Source: Telopea speciosissima (taxonomy: Eukaryota > Streptophyta > Magnoliopsida > Proteales > Proteaceae). Taken from it: 64,000 nucleotides of DNA. The notes under the pieces are model-generated. The model saw nothing but the letters and a program-made list of their open reading frames with translations. It did no database searches and was not told the DNA's origin. Positions 1 through 10,984 of the stretch are shown here, piece by piece. Within the stretch, counting starts at the first letter, position 1. The number at the start of each line of letters is the position of its first letter. Both the position numbers and the translations under genes were made by a program. The stretch spans positions 19,136,698 to 19,200,697 of the forward strand of contig NC_057919.1 in NCBI RefSeq assembly GCF_018873765.1, read 5' to 3'.

Positions 1-217
1 ATACTTGTTTTGGGGTAGTTATGCTATGGTCATTCGGGATATCTATCCAAACTATTTATGTATCCACTTAGCCGTGTGAACATGAGGTAACTCATCAGTG
101 AAACGCTTCCGCTTATTTTATGATCGTTGGAAATGTAATATTCCTTTATCTTTCGCACTGATATTATTGTATTGTAATATTGGTTTATGACCGTGAGTTG
201 GCCATCATACACCCACC

Positions 218-318
<101 letters not shown>

Positions 319-339
319 AACTTTTTTAAGGAAACAGGG

Positions 340-698
340 GTAATCCTAACTGATATTGATTACTAAAATTTGGTTTTGGTGCATGGTATTGGATCAGGTA
401 TCGCTCACTTGCAAAATCAATATGATACCACTATGGTACCGACAAGGATCGGTCGTACCTGACAAAATTGCCCCTAATTTTCCTTTAAAAAAGCATATTT
501 GACTATTTACCCCTTGTCCGTACCGTGTCACTGATACGATATCGGCACAATATCGAGATCGGCCACAATCGAAACGTTACATATTGCCCCGATACAAGCG
601 CTATGATACCGATATTTCAAACCATGGCGATACCGCTACAAATCGCTAAAGATGCCATAATGCCTTCTTTTTTTTCGGTAATAAGATGACATAATACC
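340..698. repeat. degenerate dispersed repeat rich in GATACCGATA-like words
   Basis: The stretch about 385-640 is full of imperfect forward and reverse copies of GATACCGAT / ATCGGTATC, ending with a phrase like TTTCAAACCATGG. This layout is common in short non-autonomous DNA elements of plants, but no clean terminal repeat or target duplication was found. No gene is visible. Confidence 0.35.
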
Positions 699-2550
699 GT
701 GTGGGTTTAGTCCCACATCGGGTGTGTGAGTGTAGCGTGTGTTGTGTAGATTTGCCATTCCACGGTCTTAAAAGTCGGTTAACCTTTTGGGATTGGTGTG
801 TGGTTTGTGTGATTACACTTTCATAAAAAAATAAAATAAAATAAGGGGTTGTAAGTACCGTGGTCCTCGGGACGAGGGTTCCTCAGCCTTATAGTGACAA
901 AGATTAGCTTCGATGAATAACGGTGTATCGTTCAGATATATCATCATGGGGATTGGGATCCTGCTTTATAAAGAAATGGAGTCGCCACCTAGGATTAGGG
1001 CCTAGGACCCAATGGGTGTAGCCCCATTCGGGGTTAGCGGAAAGGGCTACTTGATTCCATATGGTCTGGTCAGAGATTCAAGGTAAGTAGTCAGGTGACG
1101 CGGGTGGGAAGGTGTTAGGCACCCACCTCGCCCGGATAAACCGGTCTTTCTACTAGATGCTGGTTTTTGAATATTCTCCCTTAATAATATATCCTATACT
1201 AACATGTAAGGCTAAGTTATGATGCACTAATCATGACAAAGAAAGAAAAATCATTTACTATGTACACTAAAACGAGTTACTTTAATTGTCTACATTATGC
1301 CAAAAATAATGAGAGGGGAAAGAGACGGATACCTGTCTAGAAATGCAAGAAATAAATGAAAACATACTGAGGGCAAAATATGTGATGTCCCACGGCTCAG
1401 GTGGAGACGGACGATCGGCTTGTCTCTCTCTTGTTGGACAGAATGAGGCTATATGAGATGAGTTTTGTCACTCAGACTTCGAGCAGAGTAACGACTATAT
1501 AAGAGATTCTCGTTATCTGTATACAGACAGAATAACGGCTGTGAAGGGGGTTTTTCGTTATCCGTACACTGACGGGATAACAATACCCAAGAGCAGAATC
1601 GCTCTATGCTTGGATGGGTAATCGAAGGATCTACCCAAGTCAAAGAACTCCATTCACTCACATGCTCAAGAGGGAAAGACGGAGGAAAAAAGGGTGAAAA
1701 GGGGGCAAAACGAGCCCTGGGGGGTCTCCTTACCCGAGAAAAGCTTCAGAAATGAGGGGGGAGACCCTCCTATTTATAGGGAGGGGTCCCCTCTCTCTCC
1801 TGGCTAGATAAGTCCTCCACGGCGCCGTGGGCGACGTCAGCAAGCTGATGTCACACCCCCTCATGGTGCCGTGAAAATCCGATACACATCCCCACGGTGC
1901 CGTGGGAGCGCAGTGCCATTTTTCCTTATTTTTTGGGTTTTTGGCTCCCTTCTGACTCTTCAGGAAATTTCCTGTCGAGGGGCTCTGCCCCCTTACACCC
2001 CCCGCAGGGGGGCTGGCTGCCCCCCTAGACCCCCACGGCCTGCTAACCGGCTAGCGGGACCACCGTGGTGGGGGAGGGTGAGCAGTACCTCCTTCAACAT
2101 TTGATAAAAGGGTCTTATAAGTCATTTTAGGGATATAAGGGTGATTTGGTTTATATGTAGGGACAAGAGTCCTTCTTGAGAGAGATACCGATGTCTGTCC
2201 GTGTCCTGTTGTCATCATCGCCGGGGGGTGACAAAATTCAGTGTCTACAGGGGTGTGTGGGTTTGGTCCCACATCGGGTGTGTGAGTGCAGCGTGTGTTG
2301 TGTATATCCACCATTCCACGGTTCTAAAAGTCAATTAACCTTTTGGGATTGGAGTGTGGTTTGTGTGATTACACTTTCATAAAAAAAAAAAAAAAAAGGG
2401 GTGTGTGGGTTTGGTCCCACATCGGGTGTGTGAGTGTGGCGTGTGTTGTGTATATCAGCCATTCCACGGTCCTAAAAGTCAGTTAATCTTTTGGGATTGG
2501 TGTGTGGATTGTGTGATTACACTTTCATCAATATAAAAATAAAAAAAATA
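699..2550 (+). repeat. tandem array of three ~150-bp units carrying a USE-like motif, split by a solo LTR
   Basis: Three near-identical units lie head to tail: 699-849, 2250-2399 and 2400-about 2550. Each starts with GTGTGGGTTTRGTCCCACATCGG-like sequence and ends in TGATTACACTTTCAT followed by an A-rich tract. Each holds an exact match to the plant snRNA upstream sequence element GTCCCACATCG (710-720, 2266-2276, 2414-2424), but no TATA box or snRNA body follows at the usual spacing, so these are repeats, not snRNA genes. Units one and two were adjacent before the solo LTR at 850-2249 inserted. Confidence 0.8.
850..2249 (+). mobile_element. solo LTR of an LTR retrotransposon, 1400 bp
   Basis: The element starts TGTAAGTACC and ends GTGTCTACA, so it has TG...CA ends, and it is flanked by a perfect 5-bp duplication GGGGT (845-849 and 2250-2254). 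Removing it restores the junction seen between the intact array units at 2399-2400. A TATA-like CTATTTATAGG near 1770 would fit an LTR promoter. There is no coding internal region, primer-binding site or second LTR, which fits recombination between the two LTRs of a former full element. The family was not identified. Confidence 0.85.
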
Positions 2551-2740
2551 AAAAATAAAAAATAAAAAAAGAGGGAAAAAGGTAAGTGAATTGATATGAA
2601 ACGTGGCACTTGGAGAAGATTATCGGAGAGGCATTGGGGAGGATCCGGACACTCCACACTCTATTTTCCATATATTTAATATGCATATGAGATTCTTCAT
2701 TCATCTATAGAAATCCCAAGAACAAAAATAAAACTATATA

Positions 2741-3240
2741 ATTGGGAAGCCTATGTTCAGCGATATTACTACAGCGAATCGTGAAAGACTTTCCTTTGCG
2801 AGACTTTGCGTCATGATGTCCGCTTCAGGGGGATTACCGGAGGTTATTCCAATCAAACTCCGAAATGGAAAACGTATTTTGCAACCAGTTGAATATGACT
2901 GGAAACCACATGTCTGCACCAGATGCAAGGTGTTCGGGCACCGGGATGACAATTGTGTTCTTGTTCGAATTGCAAGTTCTTCGCCTAGTACTGAAATGGT
3001 TCCACCAATGGAAGCCAATAATCTAGATGAGGGATGGAGGCAAAAGCGCCATAAAAGGGCCAAGACACACAACAATAATGGTAAATCAAAGGTACACGTT
3101 GAGGCTAAAGACGTTAGTACAAGTGAAAAAAGTGAAAATCATCAGCAGGTGGAAGGGAATCCACCACATGTTCAAGGAAATGGGGCATTGAGTATACAGG
3201 AAGGGATGTCAATGTCCAATAGTCCATCTACAGAAGTTAT
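2741..3240 (+). pseudogene. LINE ORF1, first part (DUF4283/zinc knuckle)
   Basis: The frame is open from 2741 (IGKP...) and encodes the second half of a plant LINE ORF1: the RLSFARLCV segment typical of the DUF4283 region, then YDWKPHVCTRCKVFGH with a CCHC knuckle of spacing C-x2-C-x4-H-x4-C, then a charged, low-complexity tail. ORF1 proteins bind the LINE RNA. The apparent stop at 3280 lies in copia sequence; the true reading continues at 12705 after the insertion. The N-terminal half is lost by 5' truncation. Confidence 0.85.
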
Positions 3241-4577
3241 TGCAAAGTGTGATCGCATTCTTTGGTTCATCAATGACTGAGACTCAAGCGAGTCAAAGCC
3301 GGTGTTCTGGGAATGCGTTAACACTTTGTGAGTGAAGGAGTTATCCAACACGGTCACCACTGCCCGATTGGGGAACACCAAGATAGAGACTGTCTATGCA
3401 TGGTCGGATCATAATCTGAATCCAGTACCGTTTTGGAAATGGTTTTGCAAAATTTATTTTACATAAAATGATACATTATTTATAGTTATTTCAAATAAAG
3501 TGTTTAATCGAGTTTTTATGACCCGATCGATGCACGACGCTCTTATATAGACATGTACTATGGATTGGAGTTTGGCAGTACATGTGTACATGCCCTAGAT
3601 TCCATAATGATGGTGTTGATTAGTGGGGGGTTGTATATGATAATTGTTATCATATAGGGAGTTATTTGGAATTTGCTAATTGAATTGGTTCTTTATTTAA
3701 TTAATGGATTTGATGCTAATTATAATTATCCATTAATAATTAAATAAAGAATCTAATTAAAACTTTTCCTATTAGATTCTGCTTCTTTACCTTTGGAGCA
3801 CTCGAGTTTAAACAGAATCGCTAAATCGAGAGAGAGAGAGTCGACTCTCACTAGGGCTCTATTAAATCTATCTAGGATTTAATTAAACCCTATTATTATA
3901 AATAAGGGACCAACACGCAGGAGGGAGGAGCAGCTGTCCATGGTTTTGGAGCAGACACTCTCTCTCCTACGTTTTTGGTTTCTCTCTCTCCCTCTTGTGA
4001 TCTCTCTTCTTCTTCTTGCTTCTCTCACCTGTGTTTGAGAGTTAGGGTTTGTGAAACCCTAGATCTGTGCTGAGGAGTTTGAGGGCATCTGGGACTGGCG
4101 TGTAGAACCTTGGTAGCACCATTGGAGGTTCAGATCTGTTTGCTTGGAGCGCTCCCTGGAGGAATAACCACTGTCTATTGGAGGAGCAACACTTGAGGCT
4201 CACCAGGTTAGCAGTTCTTTATTAATTCCTTCTGTTCATTGATTATTAATATTTATGGGATGCGAAAAAAACTCGAATCGATTAATTTCCATTGCGCATT
4301 CGAGTATGGGATGGATCCCTCTTGCCATGTGATGGACTGGAGATGATTTTCTCCATCCCTATTATGATAATTAATTTTATGGGACACAATAGGGAAAGAG
4401 AAACCCTAATAGGGATGCACCAGGGTTCCCATGGGCGACCATGGGAAACCCTAAAATCTAATAGGGCACCCATGGGACACCATGGGATAACCCAGGGCGT
4501 GCAAAACCCTAATTTTTATGTATATTGGTTTTCCTAGGGAACCATGGTTTTATCCCTGGACCGTTGTTTGGCCAAAA
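3241..4577 (+). repeat. left LTR, missing its first ~370 bp
   Basis: Sequence matches position 371 onward of the right LTR and all but the first ~370 bp of the inverted LTR. It begins TGCAAAGTG instead of the family start TGTTGRACAAG, and ends GGCCAAAA where the inverted copy has GGCCAACA. A TATA-like TTATAAATAAG near 3896-3906 sits in the expected promoter region. Confidence 0.85.
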
Positions 4578-4580
4578 GTG

Positions 4581-4592
4581 TGGTATCAGAGC
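4581..4592 (+). other. primer-binding site complementary to initiator tRNA-Met
   Basis: TGGTATCAGAGC, the usual copia primer-binding site, lies three bases (GTG) after the LTR end. Reverse transcription would start here. Confidence 0.9.
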
Positions 4593-6437
4593 CACCTTTC
4601 CCACCCATGAATATTAGATAACTAATAGTTTAATATAATTATCATGAGTGAGATGCAAGTTGGCACATTGGTGGTTAGAATATGGTTGTTGTAACAACCT
4701 TCCCATGTGCACATGGGTAGTTACAAGGTTGTTAGTGTAACAACCTACCCATGTGATGATGGATTTGATTTGTTTTATTTATTCCAATTATTGAAGCATG
4801 TATCCAATTAGGTTGTGATTACTAATTTTTTATTTTAAAATGTTTTAATCATATTCTATATGCGCGGGGGGGGGGGAGCTCACGCTGTCAAGCCTCTGCG
4901 CACGCCTTCCCCCATGAACCTACCCTTGTGCGCATCCCCTTGCGGGCTGCGGGCCTGCAGGCTGCTGTCCATGGGCTTTAGCCTACGAGCAGCAGGCCTA
5001 CGGCCTGCAACCCAAGGCTGCTGTCCGTGGGCCTTGTGCCTATGGGCTGCGCAGGGAGTGCCTGCAGCCTGCGCCAGTAGGCTACATGCAGCCCCTTGTT
5101 TTCCCTCCAGTTTAACAATAAATAAATAAATAAACATTATTTTTTCAAAACAGAATTTTATTATTTTGTTTTGTTTTTGGAGGATGATGATGGGTGAAGA
5201 GATTCTCTCTTCACCCACTTGCAATTAAAATGCGATTTTAATTTTATGGGCTTGGATACATGTTATCACATGCGATGTGGTGGTTCAATAATTGAAGGAA
5301 TCCATGTTTTAATTTTTGATTTACTTGCTTTAATGCCCATGCATGGAATTATATTATGATGTGATTATGGGAATGAGATTCTAATAAATTGATGGATTAT
5401 TTATGTATGTGATACATGGGGTTATGGGTGGATGTGATGCTTCTCTCTCTTTCTCTCTTTCCCCCTATCTTTTTTATAAACAAATGTACTCCACCCCATG
5501 GGCAGCCCAAATGGTGGGTTGGTTTCTTCATGCGGGGTTTTCTTTATTATTTTGGAAAGGAAAGTGTATAGAATTTTTCCTAGGTTTTCATTATAATTTT
5601 AGAGGAGTTAGGACTCCCAGGGCATGTTGATGATGATGCACATGTGGCGCTCAAAGCTTATGGAGATGCAAGTCACCTACTTTGAAGACGTGATCGGGCG
5701 AAGGAGATGATCGAGGCGTGGCATCCATGGCATGATAAATGCACCCAAAATTATTAGTTTTATTTTTATTGGGAGGGTTCTTTAATTGCTTCTGATAAAA
5801 ATGCCGCCATCCCATAATCACTTTTAATTAATGTTGATTAATTATAAATGTTTAAATCTATCCATGATATGTGAGAGTTGATAAATCCCTCTTTATTCAC
5901 AATACATGTATGATATGGATTAGTCTTAATCGGTAGACATGTCCATGGTTTCCTATTGAAGATAAATGTAGAAAGTGTGTGACATGACCCCGCATAAGCC
6001 GACAGGACATTGCCAGTACCTCTGTCACACATTTATCTATATTTACCTCTATCTAGATAGGTTAGGGTATGGATAGTGAGAGGGCACTGCGACAGTGGGC
6101 CATCTTTCATGATTCCATGATTCTAACTAATGCAATAGGTAAGTACATAACTTGGGTGTATGTCAGCCGACAGGATCTGGACATGACACCCAGGTGGCCG
6201 AAAATATTGGAAGCCCATGAGGCGGACAGCTTAGTCCACACTACCATGGTGTGTATAATGACTCCCGACAGAGTAAGTTATGCATGCAAGGGTTGTAGGT
6301 ATCCAATTCATCTTTTGGGTTATGAGGGAAACCCAAATCATGAAAGACCATTGATGTGTGTGTGCTCAATTTATTATTTTCAATGGTCATTAATTAACAT
6401 GTGGTTATTTACTTGTGCATATGTAGATTAATATACG
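4593..6437 (+). other. long untranslated leader of the copia element
   Basis: About 1.85 kb between the primer-binding site and gag. It includes a G run and a GC-rich block (about 4862-5110) with repeated GCCTGCGGCC-type words, unlike the AT-rich surroundings. Open frames here (for example 6069-6431) match nothing recognised and are taken as non-coding. Long leaders are normal for BARE/Angela elements. Confidence 0.6.
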
Positions 6438-7191
6438 ATGGCTGCCGTTAATTCCAACCTGTTAACACTCATTAGCGAATACAAACTTAATGGTACAAAC
6501 TATGTCGATTGGTACCGCAGCATTAAGTTGCTCCCGATCGTCTTGAAGGATCGCACACGCTTCTAGATGAACAAGTTCCTCCTCAACTCGACCCGAACAA
6601 TTTTGAGGCAAATAAAGAGATGCAAGAGTTCCTCATGAGGGATTCCAAGGCATCACTCTATATCCTAGGATCGTTGGAAAAGTCAGTTGTAGACTCAGTC
6701 AAGGATTTACGCACTGCTGGGGGTAAAATGGGTAAGCTTGCTGAATTGTTCAACAGGTAGTTGACACAAGCACATTCTGATGCATGAGTCAAATCCATAA
6801 CTCCAAGATGTCAGGGGACTCGGTGATGGATCATGTAATGAAAATGATCAATCTGTTTGAAAAATTGGAATCCATGGGAACTGATTTCAGCCTGCGATAC
6901 AAGACTGATGTGATCTTAGCGTCACTCACTTCTGCCTACGCACCTTTTAGGATGTCCTACAAGATGTCCGAGAAGGAGATGGAGCTCACTGAGCTTGCTA
7001 ATGCACTGGTAGAGGCTGAAGCGTCATTGAAAAAGGACGAGGCTGAGGTCAATGCAACTGAGGCAAAGTCTTCTTCAAATGGGAAGAAGAAGAAAAAGGG
7101 AAGTAAGGGCAAGACCCTGAAAGCCAAGGGTGAGAAGTCTGGCAATAAAGGCAAAGGCAAGTGTTTCTATTGCAAGAAGGAGGGTCACTGA
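6438..7191 (+). pseudogene. gag: copia gag, broken
   Basis: The start MAAVNSNLLTLISEYKLNG followed by NYVDWYRSIK is typical of copia gag (UBN2-type capsid). The frame shifts near 6555, has a TAG near 6759 (NR-stop-LTQ), shifts again near 6784, and then runs open from 6784. A lysine-rich stretch leads to the nucleocapsid knuckle CFYCKKEGH-x4-C, where the residue after His is now a TGA stop at 7189-7191 in place of the usual Trp. Gag would form the virus-like particle. Not functional here. Confidence 0.85.
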
Positions 7192-10100
7192 AAAAGAAAC
7201 TGTTGTGCTTACCTGGCAACTTTGAAAGACAAGAAGCCGGATGAAACAGAGGCTGCTAAAGAAGGTACATGTGATGTTCACGTTCTTTATGAGTCTAATT
7301 TGTCTTTTGAACCGACCAATTCTTGGTTGGTGGACAGTGGATCCACTGTTCACATTTGCAATGATTTGCAGGGGTTCAAGAAGACAAGGAACCTGGAAAG
7401 AAATGAAGTGCGTCTTCGGATGGGGACTGGAGCTAAGACCATGGCGTTGGTTGTGGGAACTTTTATTTTAAATTTTAGTTCTACTAGTTTAGTTTTAAAG
7501 GATTGCTATTATGTACCCTCTTTCAAGAGGAAGATAATTTTAGTTTCAAAACTCGTTTTGGACGGATATAGTTTTTCCTTTAATTCTAAATTGATTATTC
7601 GTTTTAATAATTCCTTTGTGGCATCCAGATATATGCAAAGTGGTTTGTATTTTCTAGATTGCCCTATTAGAACGAATGTTGTTTCAAATGTTTATTTGAA
7701 ACGGAAAGCAGCTCCAGTGAACTCAACATATATATGGCATCTAAGATTAGGTCATATTAATTTGGACCGAATCAGTAGATTGGTGAGGGATGGGCCCTTA
7801 GAGAGTTTGAGGGTAGAACCATTCTCCACCTGTGAGTCATGCCTTCAGGGCAAAATGACCAGGAAACCCTTTAGGAATAAAGGTGCTAGAGCCACAGATC
7901 TGTTGGAGTTGATACATACTGACGTGTGTGGACCCATAAACATACAAGCAATATATGGGTATGAGTACTTTATAACATTCACTGATGATTACTCAAGATA
8001 TGGTTCCATATACTTGATGCATAGGAAATCGGAAGCCTTTGATAAATTCAAAGAATTCCAAACTGAGGTCGAAAGACAGCTCGATAAACGCGTCAAATCC
8101 TTACGATCAGATCGCGGAGGGGAGTATCTATCGGATGAGTTTAAAGATCATCTCATATCCCTAGGGATAGTTAGTCAGCTAACTAATCCAAGCACGCCAC
8201 AACAAAATGGTGTATCCGAACGACGCAATCGGACCCTATTGGATATGGTCCGGACGATGCTCACTTATAGTGAGCTGCCTCTTTCTTTCTGGGGGTACGC
8301 TTTAAAGACGGCGATATATATCTTGAATAGGGTTCCATCTAAGTCTGTAGCCAAGACACCCTTTGAGTTGTGGAAAGGGCGAAAGCCCAATATTCAACAC
8401 CTTAGGGTATGGGGTTGCATAGCACATGTGCGAAAGCAACAGACAGACAAGTTAGAATCCAGGACTTTGAGATGCTATTTCTTAGTCTACCCCAAAGGCA
8501 CGATAGGCTATTATTTCTATGACCCAGTTGACCAAAAGGTCATTGTAAGTAAACATGTCACATTTTTTGAGGAAGAAATGATGACCCAGAGGTCCGAACC
8601 AGTAGTCATTGAGGAGCTATCAGATGGCTCAGAAACGTCACTTCCTGAAGTGAGACCAATTGACATACCTACTGAAATACCAACACCTGAAGAACCTCGA
8701 TGTAGTGGGAGGACTATTAGACCACCCACCAGGCTTACTCTTCTAACCGAAGAGGAAACAGTGGAAGAATTCCACATGGTATCAGTTGAATCGGATGATG
8801 ATCCGATAACATACTCTGAGGCTCTAAAGGATGTTGTTGATGCCACTAGGTGGCTGGAAGCAATACGCTCTGAAATCAATTCGATGCATTCCAACAAGGT
8901 CTGGACTCTAGTCGATCCACCACTTGGCGTCAAGCCGATTGGATGTAAATGGATCTTTAAGAGGAAGAAGGGCGCAGATGGAAAGGTCGAGAGATTCAAA
9001 GCGAGACTGGTGGCAAAGGGTTATACCCAGAAAGAGGGTATAGACTATGGGGAAACCTTTTCACCAATAGCGATGATGAAATCCATCAGGATTTTATTGG
9101 CTATCGCCGCATACTTTGATTATGAAATCTGGCAGATGGATGTGCAGACTGCATTTCTAAATGGGTTCCTTCAAGAGGAAATCTACATGGAACAGCCAGA
9201 GGGGTTCTCTTCCTTGGAGGAAGAAAGAAAGGTGTGCAAATTGCAGAGGTCCATTTATGGGGCTGAAGAAGCTTCCGTGGAGCTGGAACATCAGGTTTGA
9301 TCAATCAATCAAATCATTTGGTTTTGATCAAAACATGGATGAACCATGCGTTTACAAGAAGATCAGTGGGAGGGTAGTATGTTTTCTTGTTTTATACGTA
9401 GATGACATATTGTTGATTGGTAACGACGTAGGTTTTCTTTCATCAGTAAAACAGTGGTTATCCACAACATTTTCAATGAAAGACCTTGGTGAAGCTAACT
9501 ATATCCTTGGGATCAAACTCGTAAGAGATCTCCAGAAAAGAATGCTAGGCTTGTCACAGGCTACCTATATAGATAAAGTCCTGGCCAGATTTAGTATGGA
9601 GAACTCCAAAAGGGGAAGTGTTCCCTTCAGACATAGAGTCAGTCTTTCCAGATATCAATGTCCTCAGTCTCAGACAGAAATTGAAGAGATGAAGAGGATA
9701 CCCTATGCCTCAGCAGTAGGGAGTCTTATGTACGCCATGTTGTGTACGAGGCCGGATATTTGCTATGCAGTAGGCATGGTAAGTCGTTATCAATCTAACC
9801 CTGGACGCGAGCATTGGAATGCTGTCAAGAATATCCTCAAGTACTTGAGAAGGACTAAGGAATACTTCTTGGTTTTTGGATCTGATCAGTTGTCAGTATT
9901 AGGATACAAAGATTCGGATTTCCAAACTGACAAGGATGATAGAAAATTCACGTCCGGGATGGTATATCTAATGGGTGGAGGTGCCATTGTGTGGCGGAGT
10001 GCGAAACACAAGTCTACAGTCGATTCTACTACCGAAGCAGAATACCTTGCAGCTTGTGATGCAGCAAAAGAAGATGTTTGGCTGAGGAAATTCCTATCAG

Positions 10101-10384
10101 ATTTGGAGGTAGTCCCTGATCTTGTCAAGGGCCCTATTCCCCTGTTATGTGACAACAAAGGGGCCATTGCACAAGCTAAGGAGCCTAGGGCTCATCAGAG
10201 GAACAAGCACGTGCAGCGAAAGTATCACCTCATCAGAGAGATTATCCAGCAGGGTGACGTGAGTATCTCCAAAGTGGACACAACTGAAAATGTGTCTGAT
10301 GCCCTGACAAAGGGGTTGTCACCAGGTGTGTTTGAGAAACACATGGAGGGCATGGGTTTAAAATGTATGGGGAATTGGTTTTGA
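7192..10384 (+). pseudogene. pol: copia pol: protease, integrase, reverse transcriptase, RNase H, one frameshift
   Basis: Domains in order: protease with [10 protein letters not shown]; integrase with an HHCC finger (HLRLGH...CESC) and catalytic acids in HTDVCGP, SDRGGEY and [10 protein letters not shown]; reverse transcriptase with [29 protein letters not shown] and YVDD (LYVDDILLIGND); RNase H with STTEAEYLAA and ending at GLKCMGNWF before TGA 10382-10384. A one-base change in the G run near 9259-9262 shifts the frame in the RT, so the second part reads from another frame. Catalytic residues are otherwise present. The RT and integrase look like BARE-1/Angela. Confidence 0.92.
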
Positions 10385-10389
10385 TGTAC

Positions 10390-10400
10390 AAGTGGGAGAT
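10390..10400 (+). other. polypurine tract
   Basis: AAGTGGGAGAT directly precedes the right LTR start TGTTGG at 10401; this is the plus-strand priming site of the copia element. Confidence 0.85.
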
Positions 10401-10981
10401 TGTTGGACAAGTGTGTGTCCATCAAACCCAGTTCGGTCCGGTTCAACCTGGTTCACTTTTGTATTGAACATTTATACATTTTAGTTTAATATTGTCACAT
10501 GCGATATAAACTTTTTGAGCAGTATGTGTCCGTAAGTTATACTTAAAATGGTAGTCACGACTAGGGTTTAGGCTGGGCACCCTTATCATATGGTCGTCGC
10601 ATTGGGTATGCCTAGACATGTGATGTCAGGGTACGAATGTGAGTGCTCACATGTTTGATGTGTGCATTGGCGAAGAATCTACTTTGTCGATTCCCTCATG
10701 TATTACTGCCAGATGTAGGAAGGGATAGACATGTGTCACTGACACCCTGTACCTGAGGGAACCCTGTCACTGCAAAGTGTGATCGCATTCTTTGGTTCAT
10801 CAATGACTGAGACTCAAGCGAGTCAAAGCCGGTGTTCTAGGAATGCGTGAATACTTTGTGAGTAAAGGAGTTATCCAACACGATCACCACTGCCCGATTG
10901 GGGAACACCAAGATAGAGACTGTCTGTGCATAGTCGGATCAGAATCTGGATCCAGTATCGTTTTGGAAATGGTTTTGCAAA
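10401..10981 (+). repeat. right LTR, only the first 581 bp
   Basis: Begins TGTTGGACAAG right after the polypurine tract and stops at GGTTTTGCAAA, after which inverted LTR sequence starts. By eye about ten differences separate its last ~210 bp from the matching part of the left LTR. Confidence 0.88.
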
Positions 10982-10984
10982 CAC

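Noticed and set aside
710..2424. snRNA genes (USE matches)
   Set aside because: No TATA box at the required spacing and no U-snRNA sequence after any of the three motifs.
4282..4537. Opposed open frames in the LTR (also at 11025-11280)
   Set aside because: They are the same LTR sequence read on both strands, rich in CCATGGG repeats, without codon-like conservation or known domains.
4860..5129. GC-rich frame with repeated Ala/Cys/Leu
   Set aside because: Low-complexity GCCTGCGGC repeats inside the retroelement leader.
6069..6431. 120-codon frame in the copia leader
   Set aside because: No gag-like or other recognised domain, and the real gag starts at 6438; long leaders of this lineage often have chance frames.
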